From: an uncultured Mailhella sp.
GTDB taxonomy: Bacteria > Desulfobacterota > Desulfovibrionia > Desulfovibrionales > Desulfovibrionaceae
DNA length: 64,000 bases
Direction of reading: 5' to 3'
Assembly (NCBI RefSeq): GCF_944324995.1
Contig: NZ_CALUYL010000005.1
Span: forward strand, 39,654 to 103,653
Below, piece after piece: positions 25,581-34,396 of this stretch. The number at the start of each line of letters is the position of its first letter. Within the stretch, counting starts at the first letter, position 1. A program made the translations under genes and the position numbers. The notes under the pieces are model-generated. The model was not told the origin of the DNA. It saw nothing but the letters and a program-made list of their open reading frames with translations, and ran no database searches.

Positions 25581-27053
25581 ATGCTGCTTTCCTCCATTGT
25601 CAAGGGGTACAGGAAGATCAGGGTGCTTTGTATCGGCGACGTGATGCTCGATCATTTTCTTTACGGGAAGGTTGAGCGTATTTCGCCGGAAGCGCCTGTA
25701 CCCGTTTTCAATTTTCAGAGCGAGAAGAAGATGCTCGGCGGAGCGGGCAACGTGGTGGCCAATCTGCACAGTCTGGGCTGCTCGGCGGACATCATCTGCT
25801 TCATCGGCGACGACGAGGCGGGGCGGCAGGTGCATGCGCTTTTGGAGCAGGTATGCGATCATGTGGCCGCGCTGGTGGTTCCCGGATTTCCCACCATTGA
25901 AAAAACGCGCGTGATTGCGGGCAACAATCATCTGCTGCGCATCGACAACGAGCGTCGTTTCCAGTGCGACGACGAGATTCTCGGCTCGAAGCTTGAAGAG
26001 CGCGTGCGGGAAGCGGACATTGTGCTGCTTTCCGACTACGCGAAAGGACTGCTTTCCCCGGAGCGTTGTCAGCGTGTGGTGAAGGCGTGTGTGGAAGCGC
26101 AAAAGCCCGTCATTGTTGATCCCAAGGGCGACGATTACTCGAAGTACGCCGGGGCCACGGTGGTGAAGCCCAATCTTAAGGAGTTCAATCAGGCCACGGG
26201 CCTGAGCTGTCATCCCTCCGAGCCGGATTTTCAGGACAGGCTGCGCGAAGGGGCGACCCGGCTTTTTGAGCGCTACGGCATACGGAATCTGCTGGTCACG
26301 CTGAGCGAATACGGCATGGCCTTCGTTTCGGCGGCGCATCCCGACGAAGTGTTCCGGATTCCCACCGAGGCGCGGGAAGTGTTCGACGTTTCGGGCGCGG
26401 GCGACACGTCGCTCGCAACGTTCGGGGCGTCGCTCGCGGCCGGAGCCGACATTCAGGACGCCATGAAGCTGGCCAACATTGCGTCCGGGGTGGCGGTAGG
26501 CAAGCTCGGCACCTCCTGCGTGACCGCGCAGGAAATTCTCGACGCGCTTTCGCGGCGGCGCTCTTCAACGGGGCCCGGCTGGAAGCAGAAGAACAAGATC
26601 GTGAGTCGGCGCGAGGCCGCGGCCATTGCGGCGCAGTGTCGCGAACAGGGCAAAAAGGTGGGCTTCACCAACGGCTGTTTCGATCTGCTGCATCAGGGGC
26701 ATCTGCATTCTCTCATGCAGGCGCGCTCGCAGTGCGACGTGCTCATGGTGGGCCTGAACACCGACGCCTCGATCAAGCGGCTCAAGGGGCCGGAACGTCC
26801 GATTCAGGATGAAAAGACCCGCGCGCTGCTGCTCGCCTCGCTGGAATTTGTGGATTTCGTCATCATGTTCGACGACGACACCGCCCTGCCCCTCGTGGAC
26901 GCCATTCGTCCCGACGTCATTCTCAAGGAAGGCTACACCATCGACCGCTGGCCCGAGGCGCAGTTTGTGGAAAGCTACGGCGGCAAGGCCGTCACGCTCT
27001 CGCGGCTCGACGGCTACTCCACCACGCAGACAATCGCGCGGATGAAGGGCTGA
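25581..27053 (+). CDS. hldE: Bifunctional heptose 7-phosphate kinase / heptose 1-phosphate adenylyltransferase
   Basis: This 490-residue enzyme makes the ADP-heptose precursor for the LPS inner core. The N-terminal PfkB-type kinase domain (about 1-325) has GGAGNVVANL and the catalytic SGAGDTS loop. The C-terminal nucleotidyltransferase domain (about 350-490) has the nucleotide-binding signature NGCFDLLHQGHLHSL. The ATG at 25581 has GGGAG just upstream and is preferred over the TTG four codons earlier. It is flanked by a dispersed repeat and a strong terminator, so it is probably monocistronic. It implies a heptose-containing LPS. Confidence 0.93.
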   Translation: MLLSSIVKGYRKIRVLCIGDVMLDHFLYGKVERISPEAPVPVFNFQSEKKMLGGAGNVVANLHSLGCSADIICFIGDDEAGRQVHALLEQVCDHVAALVVPGFPTIEKTRVIAGNNHLLRIDNERRFQCDDEILGSKLEERVREADIVLLSDYAKGLLSPERCQRVVKACVEAQKPVIVDPKGDDYSKYAGATVVKPNLKEFNQATGLSCHPSEPDFQDRLREGATRLFERYGIRNLLVTLSEYGMAFVSAAHPDEVFRIPTEAREVFDVSGAGDTSLATFGASLAAGADIQDAMKLANIASGVAVGKLGTSCVTAQEILDALSRRRSSTGPGWKQKNKIVSRREAAAIAAQCREQGKKVGFTNGCFDLLHQGHLHSLMQARSQCDVLMVGLNTDASIKRLKGPERPIQDEKTRALLLASLEFVDFVIMFDDDTALPLVDAIRPDVILKEGYTIDRWPEAQFVESYGGKAVTLSRLDGYSTTQTIARMKG

Positions 27054-27071
27054 GACGCTCGAAATTCTGAG

Positions 27072-27100
27072 GCCGGACGCAGAACGCGTCCGGCTTTTTT
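27072..27100 (+). terminator. Intrinsic terminator of hldE
   Basis: GCCGGACGC (27072-27080) pairs with GCGTCCGGC (27086-27094) around AGAAC and is followed by TTTTTT. This is a textbook rho-independent terminator 19 bases after the hldE stop. Confidence 0.88.
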
Positions 27101-27140
27101 GTTGATGCAGGGCGTTTGACGCCTGTGGAAGCACGGAACC

Positions 27141-29504
27141 TCAGAACGGCCCGGCCATGCGCACCGACGTATTGATGAGACGGGTGCGACGCAGAGAAAA
27201 TTCCCTCTGCCAGTAGGAGTCGGGCAGAAAATCCGGCGACGCGTTGCGCCGCACGGCCTCGGCCGCGGACAGATGCTCAAACAGCTCCACCGCACTGCGG
27301 AAGGTCTGCCGTTCCGAGCTTTCAAACTCCAGTCTCGGCCGATCCAGAACATATTCCTCTCCGCTCCGGGCAAAGGCCCGGAAATCTTCATCGACAAGCA
27401 GCAGCGCGGCCGCCGCAGAGGCGCGCGTCTGAAGCGCCGCCGGGCCCGACACGCGCGCAAGTTCGCCGAAGAAGCCCGGAACCTCGTCCAGCGTCCGCCA
27501 CTGCCGCGACGAAAGCGTCATCGGGCGCAGGCTGCCCGTCATCACGGGATCCACGCCGTTCCACCACAGGCGGCAGAACGGAAACGCCGCGGCAAAGCTC
27601 TTCATCACGCTGCGGGCCTGTTCCGGGGTCATCTGTCCGCAGGGCAGCGGCATGGAAAACACGCCGTCCGGCGTCAGATGCGCGGCCGCGTTCCGGAAAA
27701 ACTCCACCGTGTAGAACACCGCCCCGCGGTAGCCGAAATACGGCGGCGTGGGCTCCGCAAGAATGAGATCCCAGCGCTCGGCGCTCTGACGCAGGAATCG
27801 AAAGGCGTCCTCAAAGTGAAAACGCACCCGCGCGTCGTCCTGCCAGCGGGCGTTGTCGTGAAAATATTTCAGGGCGAGCTCGACGTTTTCCCGGGAAATG
27901 TCCACCATGTCGAAGCGCTTCGCCTGCGGCAGCATGCCCGCCGCCACGGTGGAAAGTCCGCCGCCGAAGCACAGCGAAAGCACGCGCTGCGGCGCGCTCT
28001 CTGCGGCAAGCAGCGGCACGAAGCCTTCCGTGCGGAAGCTCGCCGAACGGTCGCGGCTGATGATCACGCGGCCGGAAAACAGAAAGCGCTCTCCGCCCGG
28101 CAGTTCCGCCGCCCAGGAATCGCCGTAACGCCCTTCCCGAACGTCGAGAATGCGCGCCATGGACGCCCACGGCCCGAGATCCTCCCGAAGCTTGGCTTCC
28201 AGCGCGGCGCGCGCCAGATCGGGCGAAAACACGCCGCACGTCGCACTCAGAAACGCCGCCGCCGTTCCCGCCGCGCAGGCGCAGACGCCGCCCCGGCGCG
28301 ACATCCAGAGTCCGCACGCCGCGGCAAGATACGCGGCAAAAAACGCCCCGAGCAGGCCCAGCGACGCCGTGATTCCCAGCCGGGGAAACAGCGCTGCGGG
28401 AAAAAGCAGCGCGCCGGCCACGGAGCCCAGCGTGTTGCACGCCAGAAGACGGCCCGTATTGCGTGAAATCAGGCGGCGTCGGCTCAGCGACGCAAAAAAG
28501 GCGGGCATGCTCACGCTGAAGAAAAACGCGGGAAGCCCCGCAAACAGCAGAAGGAAGAGGAGCTGCGGCCCGGGCGTCGGATCTAGGCGGACGACGTCGG
28601 CATAGCGGCGCAGCATGATTGTGGTTCCGAGCGCGGCGAGCACCGCGGCCGCAGCCGTGGCGGAGGCGAACAGCGGCAGCACTCTTCTGCGTCGAAGCAG
28701 GGTTCCGAAGGCGAGATCGCCCGCGCCGGAAGCAAAAATGATCGCCGCCGTCACGCCGGAATACAGCAGCGACGTGTCGCGGAAAAACAGGCCCAGCCAG
28801 CGCAGCGCGCACGCCTCCCAGCCCATGAACACCAGCCCGGAAAGGAAGGCCGCCGCATACAGCATGCGCGGCGCGCCCGCCTCCTGCGCCCGCTCCGGAA
28901 CTTCCACGGCAAACGGACGCCGCGCAAACGCGAGCACGACCACGCCGAGCGCCAGATTGCACGCCGCCGTCACGCCGTGCGTGAGGGCCACCCCGAAAAA
29001 GCGGATGCCGAGCGCTCCCGCAAGGAGCGATCCCGCACACGCACCGAGCGTGTTCACGCCGTACATCCACGCGAGCCCGTGCCCCTCCCCTGCGCGCGTG
29101 GCGAAGCAGGGCGCAAGCACGGGCAGCACGCAGCCCATGGGCAGCGAGGCAAGCAGCATGAGCAGCGCCGCCCCCGCATGGGCAAGCGCGGGCGAACGCA
29201 GCGCGTCCAGCGCGTCATGAGCAGGCGGCACCAGAAACGCCAGTGCGGAAATCAGCACTTCCAGCAGACCGTACAGCCGCAGCGGCGGCACGCCGCCTTC
29301 CGCCAGTCTGCCGCCCAGACGGCTCCCCAGCGCCAGCCCGAGAAAGAACATGGACGTCACAAACGACACCGAAAGCAGCGTCGAGCCCAGCGTGAGGCTG
29401 AACAGCCGTATCCACACCATCTGATAAATCAGACTGCAGCAGCCCGAACAGAAACAGAAAAAAAGAACGGCAATTCGGCGTCCGTCCATGCGCGCCTCGT
29501 CCAT
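27141..29504 (-). CDS. Fused multi-pass membrane protein / spermidine synthase-like methyltransferase fold
   Basis: This 787-residue protein has a transporter-like N-terminal half with about 12 hydrophobic segments (roughly 10-440; SLIYQMVWIRLFSLTLGS is typical of this fused family). The C-terminal half (about 470-787) has a spermidine synthase/Rossmann fold: VLSLCFGGGLSTVAAGML as the nucleotide-binding loop and FDMVDISREN as the acidic strand end. Such fusions are widespread and usually uncharacterised, so aminopropyl transfer should not be assumed. GGAGAG precedes the ATG. It lies 74 bp downstream of the sulfotransferase gene on the same strand, so the two may form one sigma-54-driven unit. 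Confidence 0.8.
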   Translation of the reverse strand: MDEARMDGRRIAVLFFCFCSGCCSLIYQMVWIRLFSLTLGSTLLSVSFVTSMFFLGLALGSRLGGRLAEGGVPPLRLYGLLEVLISALAFLVPPAHDALDALRSPALAHAGAALLMLLASLPMGCVLPVLAPCFATRAGEGHGLAWMYGVNTLGACAGSLLAGALGIRFFGVALTHGVTAACNLALGVVVLAFARRPFAVEVPERAQEAGAPRMLYAAAFLSGLVFMGWEACALRWLGLFFRDTSLLYSGVTAAIIFASGAGDLAFGTLLRRRRVLPLFASATAAAAVLAALGTTIMLRRYADVVRLDPTPGPQLLFLLLFAGLPAFFFSVSMPAFFASLSRRRLISRNTGRLLACNTLGSVAGALLFPAALFPRLGITASLGLLGAFFAAYLAAACGLWMSRRGGVCACAAGTAAAFLSATCGVFSPDLARAALEAKLREDLGPWASMARILDVREGRYGDSWAAELPGGERFLFSGRVIISRDRSASFRTEGFVPLLAAESAPQRVLSLCFGGGLSTVAAGMLPQAKRFDMVDISRENVELALKYFHDNARWQDDARVRFHFEDAFRFLRQSAERWDLILAEPTPPYFGYRGAVFYTVEFFRNAAAHLTPDGVFSMPLPCGQMTPEQARSVMKSFAAAFPFCRLWWNGVDPVMTGSLRPMTLSSRQWRTLDEVPGFFGELARVSGPAALQTRASAAAALLLVDEDFRAFARSGEEYVLDRPRLEFESSERQTFRSAVELFEHLSAAEAVRRNASPDFLPDSYWQREFSLRRTRLINTSVRMAGPF

Positions 29505-29534
29505 AATTCTCTCCGAAATGCGGCTCCGGACGGA

Positions 29535-29554
29535 GAGCGCCCCGAAGGACGCTC
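29535..29554 (-). terminator. Short hairpin between the sulfotransferase and the spermidine-synthase-like gene
   Basis: On the minus strand GAGCGTCC-TTCG-GGGCGCTC forms an 8-bp stem with a stable UUCG tetraloop and one G-T pair. No T-tract follows. It may stabilise the sulfotransferase mRNA or attenuate read-through. Confidence 0.4.
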
Positions 29555-29578
29555 CCCGTCACGGCTTGTCGCCGCGCG

Positions 29579-31009
29579 TCAATACCGCTTGAAGGTGGTG
29601 AACTCCTCGCCGGACATTTCCACTTCGTGGTCGCCCTTGATGGAGTCGTCGTAGATGAAGGGATCTTCGTATTCCACGGGCGTTTCCCTGGGAGCCTGCA
29701 CCTGCTTGATGTAGCTGTAGGGATAACGATAGGCGCGATACACCGAATTGGTGGGACGGGCCTTCTTGTCGGCTCTCTGGAGTTCTTCGGCCACAAAGCC
29801 GCTCACCATGCCGTACCACATGTAGGGCGTCACGTATTCCCACACGGTTTCGAGTTCGGGAGTCACTTCAAAAATGCGGCCGCCGTCGCCTTCGCAGATG
29901 AGCGTGTTGCCGTTGGGCAGACGCTGCGCGGAACTGATGGTGGCGCTGAAAAAGTAATGCGAAAGCGAATGCGTGGGACCGTAGCCGAGCGCCTGGCCCG
30001 AATATTCCCACACCTTCTTGCCGGTGACGGGATCGAATTCAATGACTTCGGAGTACGGCAGACCGTTGTTGAACACCATGATGTTGCCCTCGCCGGGAAC
30101 GCCGCGGGGAATCATGTGCGCGTGATGGATCATGCCGCCGGCAAACAGTCCGCGATAGCCGCCTTCCTCCAGCTTCATGCCGAGGTGACGAAGCGGTTCG
30201 TCCTTGCCGTAGTTCGGGCCCACCTGCCACACGGGCTTGCCGGTCTTGTGATCGAGAATGTAGATCACCGACTGACCGTCGTCACAGATGATGTTCTCGG
30301 GATGAAAACGCTGATCGCCCGCGTCGTACCACTTGTTCGGGCCGAGCCAGGAGGCCGCGTTCTGGAAGTTTGCTATGCCCTTCATATCGGCGGCGTGATC
30401 CATGTAGTTCCAGGACCACACGGTGTTTCCGTCCTTGTCCACGATGACGAGCGCGGCGCTGTCCTGCCCGTTCACTTCCTTGTGGCACTGAATGAGGGTG
30501 CGTCCGCCTTCCTTGGGCATGGACGTGGGCGTGTAGTATACGGCCATGCCCTCGCGCTGAAGATCATGATGCTGCTGCGCGCTCCACATGGTCTTCTGCC
30601 CCTTGGCCTTCAAATCGGGCGTCGCCTCGATTTCCACGCCCTTGTCCCATTCCCACACGATCTTGTCGTCCCAGGTCTTTTCCACCACGGCGGATCCCTC
30701 AAGCAGACGGCCCGTCCACTTGTCGGGATCGTAGAGCACCTTTTCGGCAAGCAGATTGCCGTTCGGCAGAAGCTGGGCGGGCTGCCCTTCCACGCGCATC
30801 CACTTGTTGACCACGTTGCCGTTCATGTCGATGAGCGGCAGGCCGTGCGGCGTGGCGCGCAGCACGCAAAGAAGCGTGTAGCCGTTGTAGGCCTTCTCAG
30901 GATTGTAAATGGTCACGCCGGTGGGAAACACCGTGGGCGCGGCCGCGGCCGTTCCGGCCACGCCCAGCGCGAGCGTCAGCGCAAGCGCGCAGCTCTTCAG
31001 TCTGTTCAT
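29579..31009 (-). CDS. Periplasmic aryl-sulfate sulfotransferase (ASST family)
   Basis: This 476-residue protein has a signal peptide cleaved near TAAAA-PTV (residue 24) and then a beta-propeller with repeated D-x-G-x-VW-x-W/Y blades. ASST enzymes transfer sulfate between phenolic donors and acceptors through a phosphohistidine-like sulfo-His intermediate. Candidate catalytic histidines include HH147-148, HHAH at 295-298, His347 and His351 in GYGPTHSLSHYFF. In a sulfur-respiring gut bacterium the enzyme could strip sulfate from aryl sulfates. An unusually strong regulatory region lies upstream. GGAGAG lies next to the start. Confidence 0.85.
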   Translation of the reverse strand: MNRLKSCALALTLALGVAGTAAAAPTVFPTGVTIYNPEKAYNGYTLLCVLRATPHGLPLIDMNGNVVNKWMRVEGQPAQLLPNGNLLAEKVLYDPDKWTGRLLEGSAVVEKTWDDKIVWEWDKGVEIEATPDLKAKGQKTMWSAQQHHDLQREGMAVYYTPTSMPKEGGRTLIQCHKEVNGQDSAALVIVDKDGNTVWSWNYMDHAADMKGIANFQNAASWLGPNKWYDAGDQRFHPENIICDDGQSVIYILDHKTGKPVWQVGPNYGKDEPLRHLGMKLEEGGYRGLFAGGMIHHAHMIPRGVPGEGNIMVFNNGLPYSEVIEFDPVTGKKVWEYSGQALGYGPTHSLSHYFFSATISSAQRLPNGNTLICEGDGGRIFEVTPELETVWEYVTPYMWYGMVSGFVAEELQRADKKARPTNSVYRAYRYPYSYIKQVQAPRETPVEYEDPFIYDDSIKGDHEVEMSGEEFTTFKRY

Positions 31010-31015
31010 ACTCTC

Positions 31016-31069
31016 CTACCTTTCGTAGTCGGGGCGCTCTGTCCCGGAACGCCGCCGTTGTTCCTGCAT
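31016..31069 (-). CDS. Possible 17-residue leader ORF of the sulfotransferase gene
   Basis: An ATG at 31069, preceded by GAGGAGG, opens MQEQRRRSGTERPDYER and stops at 31016, six bases before the sulfotransferase start. It lies downstream of the sigma-54 promoter and would be on the same transcript. The Shine-Dalgarno sequence is better than that of the main gene. It may be a translated leader controlling the downstream start, or chance. Confidence 0.35.
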   Translation of the reverse strand: MQEQRRRSGTERPDYER

Positions 31070-31086
31070 GGGGACCTCCTCTCTTA

Positions 31087-31102
31087 TGCAAGAGGCATGC
31101 CA
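31087..31102 (-). promoter_or_regulatory. Sigma-54 promoter of the sulfotransferase gene
   Basis: On the minus strand TGGCATG (31102-31096), four bases, then TTGCA (31091-31087) give the invariant GG and GC pair of a -24/-12 promoter at the correct spacing. It faces the sulfotransferase gene, whose ATG is about 78 bases further on. Confidence 0.75.
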
Positions 31103-31107
31103 GTTCG

Positions 31108-31220
31108 TGATATTTTTCATATTTTCAGCGCCATAGCGATATCTGCGCCTTTCGCTGCAAAAAATTTTGTTGAAATATCAAGAATCAGCATGATATTTCA
31201 AGCTGTTCAATGAAATATCA
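31108..31220. promoter_or_regulatory. Cluster of TGAAATATCA activator sites
   Basis: TTGAAATATCA (31170-31180) and TGATATTTCAA (31191-31201) form a perfect 11-bp inverted repeat with a 10-base spacer. Another TGAAATATCA lies at 31211-31220 and a related TGATATTTTTCA at 31108-31119. They lie between the sigma-54 promoter and the divergent activator gene. They are the probable upstream activating sites of that activator and may also autoregulate it. Confidence 0.7.
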
Positions 31221-31245
31221 ATATTCAGAAAGCACAGGAGGCGGC

Positions 31246-32793
31246 ATGAGCGTCGACGGCTTTTCTCCCGAATTCTTTCTTCACGCCACCGGCATCATCT
31301 GCGGCTCTACGGACATGCACCGCATGCTGCACGATCTGCTGGCGTATCTGTCCGGCTGTCTGCCTCTGGACGCCCTGGCCCTCAGCCGCTTTGAAGAAGA
31401 CAAATCCGCCGTGCACCGCTTTGCGCTCTGCCACAGAAACGGCGCGGAAGAAGGCGAATCGCTGGAAAAGATTCCCGACGGCGCGCTGCAGTTCGCCTGC
31501 GGGATCATCCATTCCGGCAAGCGCTGCGTGCTCACCGAATCCGCCGCCGACAATCCCGTGCGCTCCCACATGCACGACTGCGGACGTTCCCGCTTTCAGT
31601 CGGCCGTGGTGCTGCATCTGCATCAGGAGGGGCGCTACTGCGGCTCCGTGGACATGTTTTCCGAGCAGGCGCGGGCCTTTTCGGAACACGACGCCCGGGT
31701 GCTGGATCAACTCTCCACGCCGTTCACGCTTTTTCTGACCCGCTACCTCGACGAACGCTCCGGCAGGATCCGCAACGCGGTCAGGGAAACGCCGCCCTTC
31801 CCCATGGTGGGCGCAAGCGCGGCGTTTTGCCGGGTCTGCGAGATGGCGCGCGACGTGGCTCCCACCGTCACGCCGGTGCTCATCACCGGGGAAACCGGAA
31901 CCGGAAAGGAAGTGATGGCCGATTACATCCGTCACCTTTCCGACCGCGCAAACGGCCCCTACATCAAGGTGAACTGCGCGGCCATTCCCCCCGATCTTCT
32001 GGAAAACGAATTCTTCGGACACGAGGCCAACGCCTTCACGGGCGCAGGACGCCTGCAGAAGGGGCGCTTTGAACGCGCAGGCGGCGGCACGCTCTTTCTC
32101 GACGAAATAGGCGAACTGACGCCGGGCGCGCAAGCCAAGCTGCTGCGCGTGCTGGAATACAAGGACATGGAACGCCTCGGCGGCAGCGACAGCATTCATC
32201 TCGACATCCGCATTCTTGCGGCCACGAACCGCGATCTGGCCGAGCGGGTGCGCGAGGGCCGGTTCCGCAGGGATTTGTACTATCGCCTCAACGTGTTTCC
32301 GCTGCACCTGCCGCCGCTGCGGGAACGTCGGCAGGACATTCCCGCGCTGGTGCGCTTTCTTTTGCGGAAAAAGAAAAACGAGCTGGGGCTCGCCCTCATG
32401 CCGGAACCCTCGGCAGACGATCTGCGCGAGCTCGCGGGCCGAGCGTGGCCGGGCAACATCCGCGAGCTTTCCAATCTGGTGGAGCGGGCGCTCATTCTGG
32501 CCCAGCGCACGGGAGAGCTGCACTTTGCCCCGGAAGAAGACGCGCCGTGCGAAACGCCGCCTCCGTGCCGTCCTGCGCCGACGAAACCGGCCCACGCTGC
32601 GCTCTTCAGCGAGGACGCGCCCGTGATTCCCCTCCGGGACATGGAGAGGGCCTATATTCTTCATGCGCTCCGCAGGGCAAACGGCAAGCTCACGGGTAAG
32701 AACAGCGCCGCCGAAATGCTGGACATCAACGGCGGCACGCTGCGCAGCCGCATGGTCAGGCTCGGCCTGGATCCGAAAAAGCGCACGGACTGA
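31246..32793 (+). CDS. Sigma-54-dependent activator with N-terminal GAF-like domain
   Basis: This 515-residue regulator has a GAF-like sensor (about 10-170), a sigma-54 AAA+ domain (about 185-430) and a Fis-type helix-turn-helix at the C-terminus (about 465-512). Walker A is GETGTGKE and Walker B GGTLFLDEIGEL; the arginine-finger region is FRRDLYYRLNVF. The sigma-54 contact loop reads NAFTGA in place of the common GAFTGA. The ATG at 31246 is preferred because AGGAGG lies 4 bases upstream; an ATG at 31210 has none and falls inside an operator repeat. It is divergent from the sulfotransferase gene, its likely target. Confidence 0.85.
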   Translation: MSVDGFSPEFFLHATGIICGSTDMHRMLHDLLAYLSGCLPLDALALSRFEEDKSAVHRFALCHRNGAEEGESLEKIPDGALQFACGIIHSGKRCVLTESAADNPVRSHMHDCGRSRFQSAVVLHLHQEGRYCGSVDMFSEQARAFSEHDARVLDQLSTPFTLFLTRYLDERSGRIRNAVRETPPFPMVGASAAFCRVCEMARDVAPTVTPVLITGETGTGKEVMADYIRHLSDRANGPYIKVNCAAIPPDLLENEFFGHEANAFTGAGRLQKGRFERAGGGTLFLDEIGELTPGAQAKLLRVLEYKDMERLGGSDSIHLDIRILAATNRDLAERVREGRFRRDLYYRLNVFPLHLPPLRERRQDIPALVRFLLRKKKNELGLALMPEPSADDLRELAGRAWPGNIRELSNLVERALILAQRTGELHFAPEEDAPCETPPPCRPAPTKPAHAALFSEDAPVIPLRDMERAYILHALRRANGKLTGKNSAAEMLDINGGTLRSRMVRLGLDPKKRTD

Positions 32794-33324
32794 GCGCCCC
32801 GCATGTGCCGACGCGCGTTGCAGGCGCAAGCGAGACGGCGCGCTTCGCCGCGCGCAAATCCCGGACGCCCGCGCTCCGCAGGACGCGCTCTCGGAGAGGC
32901 CCGTCACTCTGTACTTTTATGCACAAGCACTCCAACTTGCCCGAAACGGGCTGCGGCACAGCGGCCTCCTCTCTTGTTGGCGCGGCGTATTGCGCTGCAT
33001 ATCTGCTAACCGGCGCGAAAGATTTGTTCTTTTACAGTAAAAACGCCCTTTGAAAAAAACGCCTCCCCGTGTTTGACAATTTTTGAAAACCTATTAGTCT
33101 GAAAAAAATCGTCTTCCCGGATCGTCTTCTCCTCCGCCTCGCGCGGAACCTCGGAGACCGTCCGTCCGCACCCGCGGCAACGGACGCATCCGACTTTCGG
33201 AGGGGCGTTGTTATCTCCTTTTCGGGAGGTAAGTCATCCCGGGCAGATGTCCGCCGGTTTTTTCTCTCTCCTTGTACGGTACAGGGCCAGAATCCGCGCG
33301 GCAACGTTTTTCCCCTGTCCCGCC
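32794..33324. other. Intergenic region before the AEC carrier gene
   Basis: About 530 bases with no gene. A TTGACA lies near 33,074 but no -10 hexamer sits at proper spacing. Small open frames are of random composition. Confidence 0.35.
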
Positions 33325-34290
33325 ATGGATCGGCTGCTGCTCACTCTGACCATCATTTTCGTCAGCCTCATTGCCGGATACGCCTTCCGGCAGTGGGTGA
33401 GTTCCGGCTCGTCCCCGATGAGCGAGACCACCTTCTCCGCCCTGCGCCTTCTCATGCAGAAGGTGTCCATGTTCGGGCTCATTCCCCTCTCCGCCATGCT
33501 CTCCCTGTGGGGCCTGCCTTCTCCCGATCCGCGCCTGCTCTGCCTGCCCGCCCTCGGGCTGGCCGCCTGGGTCTCGGGCGGCGCGCTCGCCCTGCTCTTC
33601 TCCCGCGCCATGCGCCTCGACAGGCCCCGCACCGGCAGCATGTACTGCTGCGGAACCTTCACCAACATCGGCGCCGTGGGCTCGCTCGTGGCCGTCATGC
33701 AGTTCGGCGAGCAGGCCATCGCCATGGCCTCCCTCTACCGCCTCTGCGAGGAAATGTTCTACTTCGGCGTGGCCGTGCCCGTGTCCCGCAGCTTCGGCTC
33801 CGATTCCGGCAACGCGCGCTCCCGCCGCTTCCGTCTCGATCCCGTGCTGATCGCCATCGTGACCGCCCTCGCCCTCGGCCTCTGCCTCAATCTCGCCGGG
33901 GTGCGTCGTCCCGCGGCGCTCGGCACGGTGTCCACCGCGGCCATGATCGCCGCCACCGTGGGCTTCCTTCTCTCCATAGGCATGGGACTGCGTCTTTCGC
34001 GCATGAGCATGTACGTGCGAGAATCCGCCGTCATATCTCTCATCAAATTTGCGTTCGTGCCCGTCATCGTCACCTCGCTGGCCGCCCTGGCCGGTCTGGG
34101 CGACGTGGACGGCGGCATTCCCCTCAAGGTGACCGCCATCCTTTCCGCCATGCCCGTGGCCATGAACGCGCTCATTCCTCCGTCGCTGTTCCGTCTGGAC
34201 CTCGACCTGGCCAATGCCTGCTGGGTGTTCACCACGCTCGAACTCGTGCTGGTGCTGCCCATCCTCATTATTATCCTGCCGCTGCTGTAG
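33325..34290 (+). CDS. AEC-family (auxin efflux carrier) transporter
   Basis: This 321-residue inner-membrane protein has about ten hydrophobic segments with the two-halves layout of the AEC/BASS fold; conserved small residues occur in GTFTNIGAVGSLVAVMQFG. Family members move organic acids, often malonate- or malate-like anions. The start at MDRLLLTLTI (33325) places the first transmembrane helix at the N-terminus. A longer frame from 33208 adds a charged stretch unlike the family. It precedes a TRAP transporter by about 100 bp, so both may handle related carboxylates or sulfonates, but the substrate is unknown. Confidence 0.72.
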   Translation: MDRLLLTLTIIFVSLIAGYAFRQWVSSGSSPMSETTFSALRLLMQKVSMFGLIPLSAMLSLWGLPSPDPRLLCLPALGLAAWVSGGALALLFSRAMRLDRPRTGSMYCCGTFTNIGAVGSLVAVMQFGEQAIAMASLYRLCEEMFYFGVAVPVSRSFGSDSGNARSRRFRLDPVLIAIVTALALGLCLNLAGVRRPAALGTVSTAAMIAATVGFLLSIGMGLRLSRMSMYVRESAVISLIKFAFVPVIVTSLAALAGLGDVDGGIPLKVTAILSAMPVAMNALIPPSLFRLDLDLANACWVFTTLELVLVLPILIIILPLL

Positions 34291-34396
34291 GCGGCTCAAC
34301 CGTACTTCCGCCCCAGTACCCGGGCGGGAGTACTCTCCCTGCTTACGGGTGCAACGTGACTTCGCGTCACCGAGAATATATCCTGAGGAGGATTTT

